From: Pseudomonadota bacterium
Lineage (GTDB): Bacteria > Pseudomonadota > Gammaproteobacteria > Pseudomonadales > Pseudomonadaceae
Assembly: GCA_023388335.1 (NCBI GenBank)
Contig: JAEWGL010000159.1
Span: forward strand, 1 to 64,000
Length of the DNA: 64,000 nucleotides
Direction of reading: 5' to 3'
A model generated the notes under the pieces. That model worked only from the letters and a program-made list of their open reading frames with translations. It searched no databases and was not told the DNA's origin. Below, in pieces: positions 41,467 to 51,557 of the stretch (position 1 is its first letter; each line of letters starts with the position of its first letter). The position numbers and the translations under genes are program-made.

Positions 41467-43102
41467 CGCCGCGCCGGAACCGGGCCAGGCCACAGTCAAG
41501 ACACGCCGATTCAACCTGTCGCTGGTGTGGATCGTGCCGATCGTCGCGGTGTTGGTCGGCCTTTCACTGGTGGTGCACAACCTGATGCAGGAAGGCCCGA
41601 CCATCACCCTGACCTTCAAGACCGGCGCTGGCCTGGCCGCCAACAAGACCGAGGTGCGCTACCGCAACGTGGTCATCGGCCATGTAACCGAGGTGGGCCT
41701 GAGCGACGACCAGCGCAACGTCAACGCAACAGTCAAGCTCGACAAGCAGGCCGAGGGCTTCACCCGCGAGGATTCGAAGTTCTGGGTGGTCAGGCCGCGC
41801 ATCGGTGCCGGCGGCGTATCGGGTATCGACACCCTGCTCTCGGGGGACTACATCGGTGCCGACATCGGCCAGTCCGCCAACCGCGCGAAGCACTTCACCG
41901 GCCTTGAGAACCCACCGGCCATCACCTATGGCGAAGCCGGCAAACACTTCACCCTGCACACCCAGGACCTGGGCTCGCTGGATATCGGCTCACCGGTGTA
42001 CTTTCGCAAGATTCCGGTAGGCCAGGTGGTCGCCTATTCCCTGGATGCCGAGGGCAAGGGCGTCGATATCCAGGTGTTCATCCACGCCCCGAACGACATG
42101 TTCGTGACGGCGAACACCCGCTTCTGGAACGCCAGCGGCATCAATGTCGAGGTGGGGGCCAATGGCCTTGCGGTACGCACCGAATCGCTGTCGTCACTGC
42201 TAGTCGGCGGTATCGCCTTCCGTGCGCCTGAGTACAGCCCCAACGATATCGCCGCCGCGGAAAATCAGCGGTTCGAGCTGTTCGCCGACCAACAGGGGGC
42301 CCTGGCTCCCCCGGCGGGCAAGGCGCAGTACCTGAGGCTGCGCTTCGACCAGGCCATGCGCGGGCTCAAGGTCGGGGCGCCCGTTGAGTTCCTTGGCATC
42401 GAGATCGGCCGGGTGGTCTCGGTCAACCTGGACTTCGACGAGCGGACCCGCAGATTCCCGATCAATGTCGGCATCCTCATCTACCCGCAGCGCTTGGGTC
42501 AGGCCCACCAGAAGGTGCTCAAGACCTTCCAGCACAACCCCGACGACGAAGCGGCGAGCGTCAAGCTGCTTGGTACCTTCGTGGATAACGGCCTGCGCGC
42601 CCAGGCCCGCAGCGGCAACCTGCTGACCGGCCAGCTATACATTGCCTTGGATTTCTTCCCAAAGGCGCCAAAGGCGATTTTCGACGAGGCAGAGCGGCCC
42701 ATCAACATTCCAACCGTACCGGGCAGCCTGGAACAGTTGCAGGAGCAGTTGCAAGCGATGGTCGACAAGCTCAACCGCCTGCCGGTCGAGCGCATCGCCA
42801 GCAACCTGGACGCCAACCTGGTCGAACTGCGCAAGAGCCTGGCGCAATTCAATGCCAAGACGCTGCCCGGGGTGCAGGGCACCCTGGCCGACATGCGCAA
42901 GACGCTGCAGACAGCCCATTCGACCCTGGCCGAAGATTCGCCACAACGTGAACAACTGACGCAGACCCTCGATGAACTGGGGCGGATGTCGCGGTCCTTG
43001 CGCGAGCTCTCGGACTACCTCGGACGCCATCCTGAATCGCTGATCCGTGGCCGCCCCAAGAACGCCGAACCGATCGACCTGCAGGCGCCGCCGCGCAATT
43101 GA
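41447..43102 (+). CDS. pqiB: PqiB-like MCE protein
   Basis: A 551-residue inner-membrane-anchored periplasmic protein with one membrane helix (about 25-48). Three MCE domains follow, beginning near TITLTFKTGAGLAANKTEVRYR, FTLHTQDLGSLDIGSPVYFR and LRLRFDQAMRGLKVGAPVEF. The C-terminal part (about 425-530) is helical and coiled-coil-like. In E. coli, PqiB forms a hexameric tube across the periplasm for lipid transfer. AGGAGCGCATGG precedes ATG 41447, which lies inside the end of the second pqiA gene. Confidence 0.93.
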   Translation: MKPTATDAAPEPGQATVKTRRFNLSLVWIVPIVAVLVGLSLVVHNLMQEGPTITLTFKTGAGLAANKTEVRYRNVVIGHVTEVGLSDDQRNVNATVKLDKQAEGFTREDSKFWVVRPRIGAGGVSGIDTLLSGDYIGADIGQSANRAKHFTGLENPPAITYGEAGKHFTLHTQDLGSLDIGSPVYFRKIPVGQVVAYSLDAEGKGVDIQVFIHAPNDMFVTANTRFWNASGINVEVGANGLAVRTESLSSLLVGGIAFRAPEYSPNDIAAAENQRFELFADQQGALAPPAGKAQYLRLRFDQAMRGLKVGAPVEFLGIEIGRVVSVNLDFDERTRRFPINVGILIYPQRLGQAHQKVLKTFQHNPDDEAASVKLLGTFVDNGLRAQARSGNLLTGQLYIALDFFPKAPKAIFDEAERPINIPTVPGSLEQLQEQLQAMVDKLNRLPVERIASNLDANLVELRKSLAQFNAKTLPGVQGTLADMRKTLQTAHSTLAEDSPQREQLTQTLDELGRMSRSLRELSDYLGRHPESLIRGRPKNAEPIDLQAPPRN

Positions 43103-43129
43103 CCTGCACTGGCTCACAGGAACACTGCC

Positions 43130-43681
43130 ATGACCCGCTTGCCGATGTTTACCGTGCTTCTTGCCGTCGTCGCCCTGGCGGGTTGTCGCAGCGACCCGAT
43201 CCAGTTCCATACCCTTACCCCCGCTCAGCCTGGGGCCGCGTCGTCCATCGCAGGCAGCGAGATACAGATCGAAAGCATCAGCGTGCCGCCCCAGGTCGAT
43301 CGCCCACAGATCGTCATTCGTCAGGGCAACAGTGGCCTGGCAATTCTCGAAACCCATTGGTGGGGTGCCACCCTGGTCGATGAGCTGCGCAGCGCCCTGG
43401 TCGACCAGCTCGGCCGTGCTCGCGCCCGACAGTCGCTGTCGCTGCGCGTGGATGTGCAACGCTTCGACTCGATCCCCGGGGAATACGCCTTGATGGACGC
43501 CAGATGGCGCTTGCGCACCCGCGATACAGCAACAACCCTAACCTGCCGCAGCACACTGCAAACAGCCGCCGGCGACAGCATCGATGAGCTGGTGGTGGCT
43601 CAGCAGAACAACGTCAAGCGGCTGGCCGCGCTGATCAATCAGGCGGCCAGTGACGCACGTAACATCTGCCCTGAAGTGTGA
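43130..43681 (+). CDS. pqiC: PqiC-like outer-membrane lipoprotein
   Basis: A 183-residue lipoprotein of the PqiC/DUF330 (ABC-type transport auxiliary) family. The lipobox VALAGC places the lipidated Cys at 19; the residue after it is Arg, not Asp, consistent with outer-membrane sorting. The family pattern FHTLTPA, SVPPQVDRPQIVIRQG and WGATLVDELRSALVDQLG is visible. It ends the Pqi operon and should dock the PqiB tube at the outer membrane. Confidence 0.9.
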   Translation: MTRLPMFTVLLAVVALAGCRSDPIQFHTLTPAQPGAASSIAGSEIQIESISVPPQVDRPQIVIRQGNSGLAILETHWWGATLVDELRSALVDQLGRARARQSLSLRVDVQRFDSIPGEYALMDARWRLRTRDTATTLTCRSTLQTAAGDSIDELVVAQQNNVKRLAALINQAASDARNICPEV

Positions 43682-43690
43682 GAACCCGCC

Positions 43691-43855
43691 TCAGCCCTGC
43701 TTGCGACCGCCACCATGGCTGTGCTGTCCACCCACACGGGCCTTTTCGGCCCGGTCGGTGCTCACGTTGGCATTCGAACCGCCCTTGCGCCCTGCCTCAC
43801 TGACCTTGTGCGGGTCATCGGAAAAACCATGGCGCGAATCTGAGTGCTTGCTCAT
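43691..43855 (-). CDS. KGG-type small stress-induced protein (54 aa)
   Basis: A 54-residue, highly charged, Gly- and His-rich protein. It begins MSKHSDSRHGFSDDPHKVSE and continues with a KGG motif (EAGRKGGSNANVSTDRAEKA) and a second GG unit (RVGGQHSHGGG). This matches YciG/con-10-type KGG repeat proteins, which are predicted disordered and are commonly induced in stationary phase or on surfaces. AAGGAG lies seven bases before ATG 43855. It is convergent with pqiC (nine bases apart). Confidence 0.85.
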   Translation of the reverse strand: MSKHSDSRHGFSDDPHKVSEAGRKGGSNANVSTDRAEKARVGGQHSHGGGRKQG

Positions 43856-44043
43856 ATAAATCTCCTTGTCAAAGGGAAGGCAATCGCCTCAATCATTCGA
43901 ACCATCCCCATCCTCGATATCCCGCCGGGCTGACCAACGGCCGGTAATCGCCCGAATTTCTGACGGGCAGAAGCGCTAGCAGTTGACGAAACTAACCGGG
44001 TAGTACATATATCAGGCATCCAAGAACAACAAAGAGATGCCCC

Positions 44044-44493
44044 ATGAAACCTTGCATCCTCGTGCTCAACGGCCCCAACTTGAACCTGCTGGGTACCCGC
44101 GAGCCGGCCACCTATGGCCATGAAACCCTGGCTGACCTGGCGCAGTTCTGCGCCGACAGCGCCCTTGAGTACGGGTTGGAAATCGAATTCCGCCAGACCA
44201 ATCATGAAGGCGAGTTGCTCGACTGGATCCACCGGGCCCGGGGTCGCTGTGCCGGGATCCTGATCAATCCTGCCGCCTGGACCCACACCTCGGTCGCCAT
44301 CCGCGATGCCCTGGTGGCCAGCGAGCTGCCGGTGATCGAAGTGCACCTGTCCAACGTGCACAAGCGCGAACCCTTCCGTCATCTGTCCTTCGTTTCGCCG
44401 ATCGCCGCCGGGGTGATCTGCGGCCTTGGTGGCCTGGGCTATCGCCTGGGGCTTCAGTACTTCGCCCAATCGCTCAAGGAACCCCGCGCATGA
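44044..44493 (+). CDS. aroQ: Type II 3-dehydroquinate dehydratase
   Basis: A 149-residue type II dehydroquinase that interconverts 3-dehydroquinate and 3-dehydroshikimate. Conserved features are LNGPNLNLLGTREPATYGHETL (with the active-site Arg and Tyr), the substrate-binding NPAAWTHTSVAIRDAL and VIEVHLSNVHKREPFRHLS with its catalytic His. The stop overlaps the aroE-like gene (ATGA). The setting with quiC and a shikimate-type transporter suggests it works mainly in quinate/shikimate breakdown. Confidence 0.94.
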   Translation: MKPCILVLNGPNLNLLGTREPATYGHETLADLAQFCADSALEYGLEIEFRQTNHEGELLDWIHRARGRCAGILINPAAWTHTSVAIRDALVASELPVIEVHLSNVHKREPFRHLSFVSPIAAGVICGLGGLGYRLGLQYFAQSLKEPRA

Positions 44494-45347
44494 CCACCGC
44501 TACCTCAGGCATTCTGGCCGGCCTGATCGGCCGTGGCATCCAGGCCTCGCGCACCCCTGCCTTGCACGAGCGCGAAGGTGATGCCCAGGACTTGCGCTAC
44601 CTGTACCGGCTGATCGATGCCGACCAGCTGGACCTCTGCGACAGCGCCCTGGCGCAACTGCTCGACGCCGCGCAGCACACCGGTTTCACCGGACTGAACA
44701 TCACGTATCCATTCAAGCAGGCCATTGTACCGCTGCTTGATGAGCTGTCCGATGAGGCCCGCGGAATTGGTGCGGTGAACACGGTAGTGCTCAAGGACGG
44801 CAAGCGGGTTGGCCACAACACCGATTGCCTGGGCTTTGCCGAAGGCTTGCGCCGCGGCCTGCCCGACGCGCCGCGGCGTCACGTGGTGCAGCTGGGCGCG
44901 GGTGGAGCGGGTTGTGCCGTGGCCCATGCCCTGCTCGCCGAAGGGGTGGAACAACTGACAGTGTTCGAGGTCGACGCCAGCCGCGCCCAGGCGCTGGTCG
45001 ACAACCTCAATGCACACTTTGGCGCCGAGCGCGCCCTGGTCGGGCACGACCTGGCCAGCGCCGTGGCTGCGGCCGATGGCCTGGTCAACACAACACCGGT
45101 CGGCATGGCCAAGCGCCCAGGTACGCCGCTGCCGGTGAGGTTGCTGCATGGCGGGTTGTGGGTTGCCGAGATCATCTACTTCCCACTGGAGACCGAACTG
45201 CTGCGCCATGCCCGCGCGCTCGGCTGCCGAACCCTCGATGGCAGCACCATGGCTGTGTTCCAGGCGGTCAAGGCCTTCGAACTGTTCAGCGGCCAAACGG
45301 CGGATGCCGGGCGGATGCAGGCACACTTCGCCGGCATGGGGACTTGA
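44490..45347 (+). CDS. Shikimate/quinate dehydrogenase-like enzyme (AroE family)
   Basis: A 285-residue AroE-family dehydrogenase. The catalytic Lys is in NITYPFKQAIVPLLD and the Asp in NTDCLGFAEGLRRG; the nucleotide motif is GAGGAGCAVAHALL, followed by VFEVDASRAQ. The acidic Glu/Asp after that strand and the SRTPALHEREG substrate loop are like the NAD-dependent catabolic quinate/shikimate dehydrogenases rather than the biosynthetic NADP enzyme. It is coupled to aroQ. It would oxidise shikimate to 3-dehydroshikimate (and perhaps quinate to dehydroquinate) for QuiC. Confidence 0.9.
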   Translation: MTTATSGILAGLIGRGIQASRTPALHEREGDAQDLRYLYRLIDADQLDLCDSALAQLLDAAQHTGFTGLNITYPFKQAIVPLLDELSDEARGIGAVNTVVLKDGKRVGHNTDCLGFAEGLRRGLPDAPRRHVVQLGAGGAGCAVAHALLAEGVEQLTVFEVDASRAQALVDNLNAHFGAERALVGHDLASAVAAADGLVNTTPVGMAKRPGTPLPVRLLHGGLWVAEIIYFPLETELLRHARALGCRTLDGSTMAVFQAVKAFELFSGQTADAGRMQAHFAGMGT

Positions 45348-45400
45348 AGCGGCCCGCCGGATGATGAAGCGGGCTTGCCTGCGCTTATGCAACAGTGCCC

Positions 45401-46072
45401 TCAGGCCTTGATATAGCGCAGCACCGCCTCGCACAGCATCTGCTTGTGCCGCTGCTTCACCGCTTCATCGGACAGGTCGACCTCGAAGATCTCGCTGATG
45501 GTGTGCCGGTTGGACACCCGGTAGAAACTGAACGAGCTCATCAGCATGTGCAGGTCGAGCACTTCGATGCCGGGGCGGAACACGCCCTCCTCTTCCCCGC
45601 GACGCAATACTTGGCCCAGCGCCTCCAGCACCTGGCCGCTCATCTCGCGGATCACGGGTGCTTGCTTGACGTATTCGCCGTAGTGGATGTTCTCGGTACT
45701 GACGATGCGCACGAAATCGACATTGCGGTCGTGGTGGTCGAAGGTGAACTCCACCAGGCGGCGGATAGCCGTTTCGGCCGGCAGTGATTCGAGCTCCAGG
45801 CTGTGCTCGGTACGGCGGATGTCGCCGTAGAGCTTGACCAGGACCTCGAGGTAGAGCTGCTCCTTGCTGCCGAAGTAGTAATAGATCATGCGCTTGGAGG
45901 TGGCGGTGCGTTCGGCGATGGCGTCGACGCGGGCACCGGCCAGCCCTTGCTGGACGAACTCGGTGATGGCGGCCTGGAGGATGTCCTCGCGCGTTTTCTC
46001 GGGGTTGTTCTTGCGCGCCTTGCGCACCCCCTCTATTTCGGGCTGACCGAGGCTGACTACGGAATCACTCAT
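45401..46072 (-). CDS. TetR family regulator of the quinate/shikimate locus
   Basis: A 223-residue TetR regulator. The helix-turn-helix is ILQAAITEFVQQGLAGARVDAIAERTATSKRMIYYYFGSKEQLY, followed by a C-terminal ligand domain. It lies between the aroQ-aroE-like pair and quiC, pointing the same way as quiC and convergent with the aroE-like gene. Control of the surrounding shikimate genes is likely but not shown. Confidence 0.88.
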   Translation of the reverse strand: MSDSVVSLGQPEIEGVRKARKNNPEKTREDILQAAITEFVQQGLAGARVDAIAERTATSKRMIYYYFGSKEQLYLEVLVKLYGDIRRTEHSLELESLPAETAIRRLVEFTFDHHDRNVDFVRIVSTENIHYGEYVKQAPVIREMSGQVLEALGQVLRRGEEEGVFRPGIEVLDLHMLMSSFSFYRVSNRHTISEIFEVDLSDEAVKQRHKQMLCEAVLRYIKA

Positions 46073-46155
46073 ACCGACTCACAGGCTGTTATAGGAATGA
46101 GGCGATTATCCGTGACCCGGCCGGCGCAGGGAAGCCCGCAGCGGCCGGGGCTGTC

Positions 46156-48063
46156 TCAGAGCACCGGTTTGCGCGCCGCGCCGCTGCGTGTCTTGGCCAT
46201 CGCTGCCAGGCGCACCGCGACATTGGCGGCGCCGTAGCCAAGGTAACCGTTCTTGCGCTGGATGATCTCGAAGAAGAACCGCGCCTCGAACGGCTCGGTG
46301 TACACGTGGAACAACTCACCGCCCTGGGCATCACGATCGTAGAGCACGTTGTAGTAGGCCAGCTCGCTGAGGAACTCGTCGCTGAAGTCGAAGCGCGCCG
46401 CCAGGTCATCGTAGTAATTGAGCGGGATTTCCAGCAGCGGCACCCCGGCCTCCTTGGCGCGCGTCACCTCGCTGAAGATGTCCTCGCAGGAAAAGGCAAT
46501 GTGGTGCACGCCCGAGCCGCGGTAGCTGGATAACGCATGGGCGATGGCAGTGTTGCGGTTCTCCGAGATGTTCAGCGGCAAACGCGCCGAGCTGCACTGG
46601 CTGCGCAGGGCCCGGCTCTTGACCAGGCCGTAGGGATCGGGGAGCACCACCTCGTCGTCGGCTTCGAAATCGAACAGACTTTTGTAGAACAACACCCAGC
46701 TGTCCAGGGATTCGGCCGGCAGCGCCAAGGCCATGTGGTCAATGCGCTGCAGCCCGCCGGCGGCGCGGGCATTGCTGTCGAGGTTGAAGTCGGTGTCGTA
46801 GATGGTCTGGCCTGCGCCGGCCTGTTCAACGAGGTAGATCAGGCTGCCATCCGGCGCGCGCACCGCGGGCACTTCACGCTCGTTCGGGCCGACCAGGCCA
46901 CGATAGGGCTGGCCCCGGTAACCACAGGCACGCTGCAGGGCCGCCTGACCGTCCTTGACCCGCAAGGCGGTGGCGCACAACGAAGGGCCGTGGGACTCGA
47001 AGAAGTTATGGGCAAAGGAATACGGCTCGGCATTGAGCACGATATTGATGTCGCCCTGGCGCAGCAGGCTCACCGCCTTGGTGCGGTGCTGGCCAGCCGG
47101 GGCGAAGCCCAGGCGCTTGAGCCAGCCGCCCAGGCGCGCGCCGACGGCCTCATCGACGGCAAATTCCAGGAACTCCACGCCGTCGTAATGGCCGGCCGGC
47201 GGTGGGCTGAACAGCACGCCCGGCTCGACGGCCTGCCCTTCCTGCGCCAGGCGCAGGCCGGTCTTCTCTTCCAGGTAGAGCAGCGAGCGAAGACCATCGG
47301 CGGCATTCTGTCGCGGCGGCGCGGCGCGAAAGCCATCGTTGAAAATTTCCAGCGACAGCGGTCCGCGGTAGCCGGTGCTGAGGATCGGCGCGAGGAAGCC
47401 CGCCAGGTCCATTTCGCCTTGGCCGGGGAAGCAGCGGAAGTGGCGGCTCCACTCCAGCACGTCCATCGCCAGGATCGGCGCGTCGGCCATCTGCACGAAG
47501 AAGATCTTCTCGCCGGGGATGTCTTTGATAGCGCTCGGGTCGCCCTTGAGCGACAGGGTATGGAAGCTGTCGAGGATCACCCCCAGGGCCGTGTGGTCGG
47601 CCTGGCGCACCAGGTTCCAGCACTGCTGGTAGGTGTTGACATGCCGGCCCCAGGCCAGCGCCTCGTAGCCGATCCGCAGGCCCCGCGCCCCGGCATGCTC
47701 GGCCAGCAGGCGCAGGTCGTCGACCAGCAACTGCTCATCCCCGAGGGCATCGGGTTGCACGTTGCTGCAGACCAGGACCAGGTCGGTGCCCAGCTCCTGC
47801 ATCAGGTCGAACTTGCGCTCGGCGCGGTCGAGGTTTTTCTGCAGGCGGTCGCGCCGGCAGCCTTCAAAATCACGGAATGGCTGGAACAGCGTGATGGCAA
47901 TGCCGAGGTCGGCGCACATCTGGCGGATTTCGCGCGGGCTGCCGGCGTAATACAAAAGGTCGTTCTCAAAGATCTCGACCCCGTCGAAGCCGGCGGCAGC
48001 GATGGCTTCGAGCTTTTCCGGCAGGGTCCCGCTGAGGGACACGGTGGCAATGGAACGCTGCAT
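46156..48063 (-). CDS. quiC: 3-Dehydroshikimate dehydratase, QuiC-type fusion with HPPD-like domain
   Basis: A 635-residue two-domain enzyme. Residues 1 to about 285 form a sugar-phosphate isomerase-like TIM barrel that dehydrates 3-dehydroshikimate to protocatechuate (FDGVEIFENDL, DSFHTLSLKG, MDVLEWSRHFRCFPGQGEMD, LEIFND). Residues about 295-635 resemble 4-hydroxyphenylpyruvate dioxygenase. The length and fusion match P. putida QuiC1. The C-terminal domain retains three potential metal ligands (IDHMAL, VHHIAF, FFEIIQR), so it may not be purely structural. AAGGA precedes ATG 48063. The promoter region is shared with the divergent transporter gene. Confidence 0.93.
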   Translation of the reverse strand: MQRSIATVSLSGTLPEKLEAIAAAGFDGVEIFENDLLYYAGSPREIRQMCADLGIAITLFQPFRDFEGCRRDRLQKNLDRAERKFDLMQELGTDLVLVCSNVQPDALGDEQLLVDDLRLLAEHAGARGLRIGYEALAWGRHVNTYQQCWNLVRQADHTALGVILDSFHTLSLKGDPSAIKDIPGEKIFFVQMADAPILAMDVLEWSRHFRCFPGQGEMDLAGFLAPILSTGYRGPLSLEIFNDGFRAAPPRQNAADGLRSLLYLEEKTGLRLAQEGQAVEPGVLFSPPPAGHYDGVEFLEFAVDEAVGARLGGWLKRLGFAPAGQHRTKAVSLLRQGDINIVLNAEPYSFAHNFFESHGPSLCATALRVKDGQAALQRACGYRGQPYRGLVGPNEREVPAVRAPDGSLIYLVEQAGAGQTIYDTDFNLDSNARAAGGLQRIDHMALALPAESLDSWVLFYKSLFDFEADDEVVLPDPYGLVKSRALRSQCSSARLPLNISENRNTAIAHALSSYRGSGVHHIAFSCEDIFSEVTRAKEAGVPLLEIPLNYYDDLAARFDFSDEFLSELAYYNVLYDRDAQGGELFHVYTEPFEARFFFEIIQRKNGYLGYGAANVAVRLAAMAKTRSGAARKPVL

Positions 48064-48601
48064 GCTGGAGTTCCTTGTTATAGGGCGCAGGCGCCGGGCC
48101 TGCGCCGGGAAGATGGGCATTGCCGCTGACGGCACAGCGCCCGAAAACCTTGCGGGTTCCTGGCATGATCGATTATTCGCGGGTAAAGTCGCCCCAGCAA
48201 TTCAAATTGTACGGAACAGTTAGTTTTCTGTTCGATTATCGAACGGAAGCGAATCCAGCGAATTGACCCTATTTCGACCGGTGCGCAACCATTGAACTCA
48301 ATTGCAGGCAATACGACCGGTGCCTCTTTGCCCCCGGTCATTCGGCAGTTCCTGCGATGGCAAGCCCACTGGCACGACATAATAAGTTCAATAAAACGGG
48401 TACCGACTCATGCTCAGAACCATCGCCCTGCAGACCGCACCTGCTCGTTCGTCTTCCTTACGACACTCGACATCCCGATCGCGATCCATCGCCCCGTCGC
48501 GCTGACCGCATCCGCACCAGACCGGCCAGCGCACCCTGGCAGCCTTTGGGCCCGCGCGGTGCGTGCAGGTTCGGTGACTAACAAAAACAACGGAGACAAC
48601 G
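48064..48601. other. Divergent promoter region, quiC and transporter
   Basis: 538 bases with no credible gene. It should contain promoters for both quiC (minus) and the transporter (plus). The conspicuous palindrome at 48230-48244 is overlapped by a looser repeat, GAACAG (48214-48219) with CTGTTC (48228-48233). Confidence 0.65.
48230..48244. promoter_or_regulatory. PcaR-like operator palindrome
   Basis: GTTCGAT-T-ATCGAAC is a perfect 7-1-7 palindrome. Its reverse complement, GTTCGATAATCGAAC, differs at one position from the P. putida PcaR-binding sequence as I remember it (GTTCGATAATCGCAC). It lies about 167 bases upstream of quiC and about 358 bases upstream of the transporter start. Confidence 0.65.
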
Positions 48602-49975
<1,374 letters not shown>

Positions 49976-49990
49976 CCTGAGTGGATTGGT

Positions 49991-50018
49991 ACGAAGGGCT
50001 CCGTCAGGGGCCTTTCGT
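49991..50018. terminator. Bidirectional terminator between transporter and EamA genes
   Basis: ACGAAGGGCTCC (from 49991) pairs with GGGGCCTTTCGT (to 50018) over twelve positions with two wobble pairs and a four-base loop. It lies between convergent genes. Confidence 0.65.
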
Positions 50019-50041
50019 GCATAAACGCAAACCGCAGCCGC

Positions 50042-50920
50042 TTATCTACGCCGCTGCATCCACGCCGCGCCCAGCCCGCTCAGGCAGATGATGGCGATAC
50101 CCACCTGGCTGGTGGTGTCCGGCACCTGACCAAAGATCAACAACCCCAGCAGCCCGGCGAAGACGATCTGGCAGTAGCCGAAGGGCGCCAGCAACGCCGG
50201 GGCGGCGTGGCGGAAGGCTTGGGTCAGCAGCAAGTGCGCAGTCATGCCGCAACCGCCCAAGGCCAGCATCAGCACGCCATGCTCAAGGCTCGGCAGTTGC
50301 CAGAAAAACGGCACCAGCGCGCTCATCACCAGGGTGTTGCACAGCCCAGCGAGGAAGTTGCTGGTGGTCGGACTGTCATGGGCAGCCAGCTTGCGCGTGA
50401 GCACCTGGTACAGGCAGAACCCCACGGCCGAACCGAAGGGGAAAAGAATCGCCGCGGTAAACACGGCCCCTCCAGGATGCACGACAACCACCACCCCGAC
50501 AAACCCCATCACCACCGCCGCCCATTGCCCCAGGGTGACCTGCTCCTTGAGCAGCGGCACCGACAAGGCGGTGACCAGCACCGGGGCAAGGAAGTTGACG
50601 GCCGTGGCTTCGGCCAGCGGCAGGTACTGCAGGCCAGCGGTGAACAGCAGGCTGGTGCTGAGCAGGCTCAGGGCCCGCAGCAACTGCAGCAGCGGACGCC
50701 GGGTCCGCAGCACGCGCAAGCCTGCCTGAGGCAGGAAGATCCCTGCCATCAGCAAGGTATGCACCAGATAACGGGCCCAGACCACCATGATCACCGGGTA
50801 GAGGCCACCGAGGAATTTGGACAAGGCGTCATGACTGGCAAACAGGAAGGTGGCCATCATTACCAGCAGGATACCGCGCAGCGGTTGGTTGACTCCGGAT
50901 AACGGTGTACTGGAACTCAT
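50042..50920 (-). CDS. EamA/DMT family transporter
   Basis: A 292-residue permease with ten predicted helices in two EamA repeats (about 12-140 and 155-285). Typical segments are MMATFLFASHDALSKFLGGLYPVIMVVWARYLVHTLLM and LGGCGMTAHLLLTQAFRHAAPALLAPFGYCQIVFAGLLG. ATG 50920 (MSSSTPLSG) is chosen over a TTG-initiated extension, although the ribosome-binding site is weak. Substrate unknown. Confidence 0.85.
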   Translation of the reverse strand: MSSSTPLSGVNQPLRGILLVMMATFLFASHDALSKFLGGLYPVIMVVWARYLVHTLLMAGIFLPQAGLRVLRTRRPLLQLLRALSLLSTSLLFTAGLQYLPLAEATAVNFLAPVLVTALSVPLLKEQVTLGQWAAVVMGFVGVVVVVHPGGAVFTAAILFPFGSAVGFCLYQVLTRKLAAHDSPTTSNFLAGLCNTLVMSALVPFFWQLPSLEHGVLMLALGGCGMTAHLLLTQAFRHAAPALLAPFGYCQIVFAGLLGLLIFGQVPDTTSQVGIAIICLSGLGAAWMQRRR

Positions 50921-51557
50921 GGCGTACTCGAAAAGTGGCGCGGGTGCCGGTGTTGACGGCTCGGACAATTGGAACAGTATCTTCTGACCTCTGGCATGAG
51001 GCGGCGATATGCTTGCGTTCGCTGATCGACCACTTTCAATGCAAGTCGCTGGCCAGCGGCCCCGTCCCCTGGAAAGAATGGCCGCAACCTCCAGGCGATG
51101 GCCTGGCCATGGCTACTTACCTTAGCCCATCACGGGCAGATGTTACTGCTCTGAACAAGGCGCTGCGTAGGCACAGGATCAATACCGAGCAAGGCCTGAC
51201 CACGCCTTGCCAAAGCCAGTGGGCCTGCCCGATGAAAGGCGATGAGCGCACCCGCGTGGTGCCTCAGGCCCTGAAACTGGACTACAGCTGACCGCATGGC
51301 GCACGGCGGCGCGGCTGCACTCTCCCCCGCAACCACCGTTCAGCCGTCTTCCATGGAGATCTGCTCGACGGTTTTCAGGCGCTGCCGGCCGGCGGGTTCA
51401 CACGTTTTCTATGGCCGGGGATAGCGGCGGCGAAGAGGTGGGATTGCCTGAAGCGGGCTTGCCCGCGAAGCGCCGCGTGGCGGCGCTCGGTCTCGAGAGT
51501 GCCACAACCCCGAGACAAGCACGGATCAACCCGGCGTGTTCCTGAAGCCGCCTGAGG
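50921..51557. other. Intergenic region with REP element, upstream of EamA gene
   Basis: 637 bases between the EamA start and the cysG stop. A plus-strand frame at 50905-51291 overlaps the EamA gene start, has no ribosome-binding site and shows no family resemblance, so I do not call it. A REP-plus-repeat composite occupies 51453-51500. The EamA promoter lies at the left end. Confidence 0.5.
51453..51500 (+). repeat. REP core joined to part of the dispersed repeat
   Basis: The REP core GCGGGC-TT-GCCCGC (51453-51466) runs directly into GAAGCGCCGCGTGGCGGCGC, then a CGGTCTCGAGAG segment. These last parts match the right-hand half of the repeat copies at 9141-9189 and 9325-9374. Confidence 0.65.

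Noticed and set aside
50905..51291. 128-codon plus-strand frame in the gap before cysG
   Set aside because: It overlaps the EamA start, lacks a ribosome-binding site and has no recognisable domain. I treat it as noncoding, with some uncertainty.
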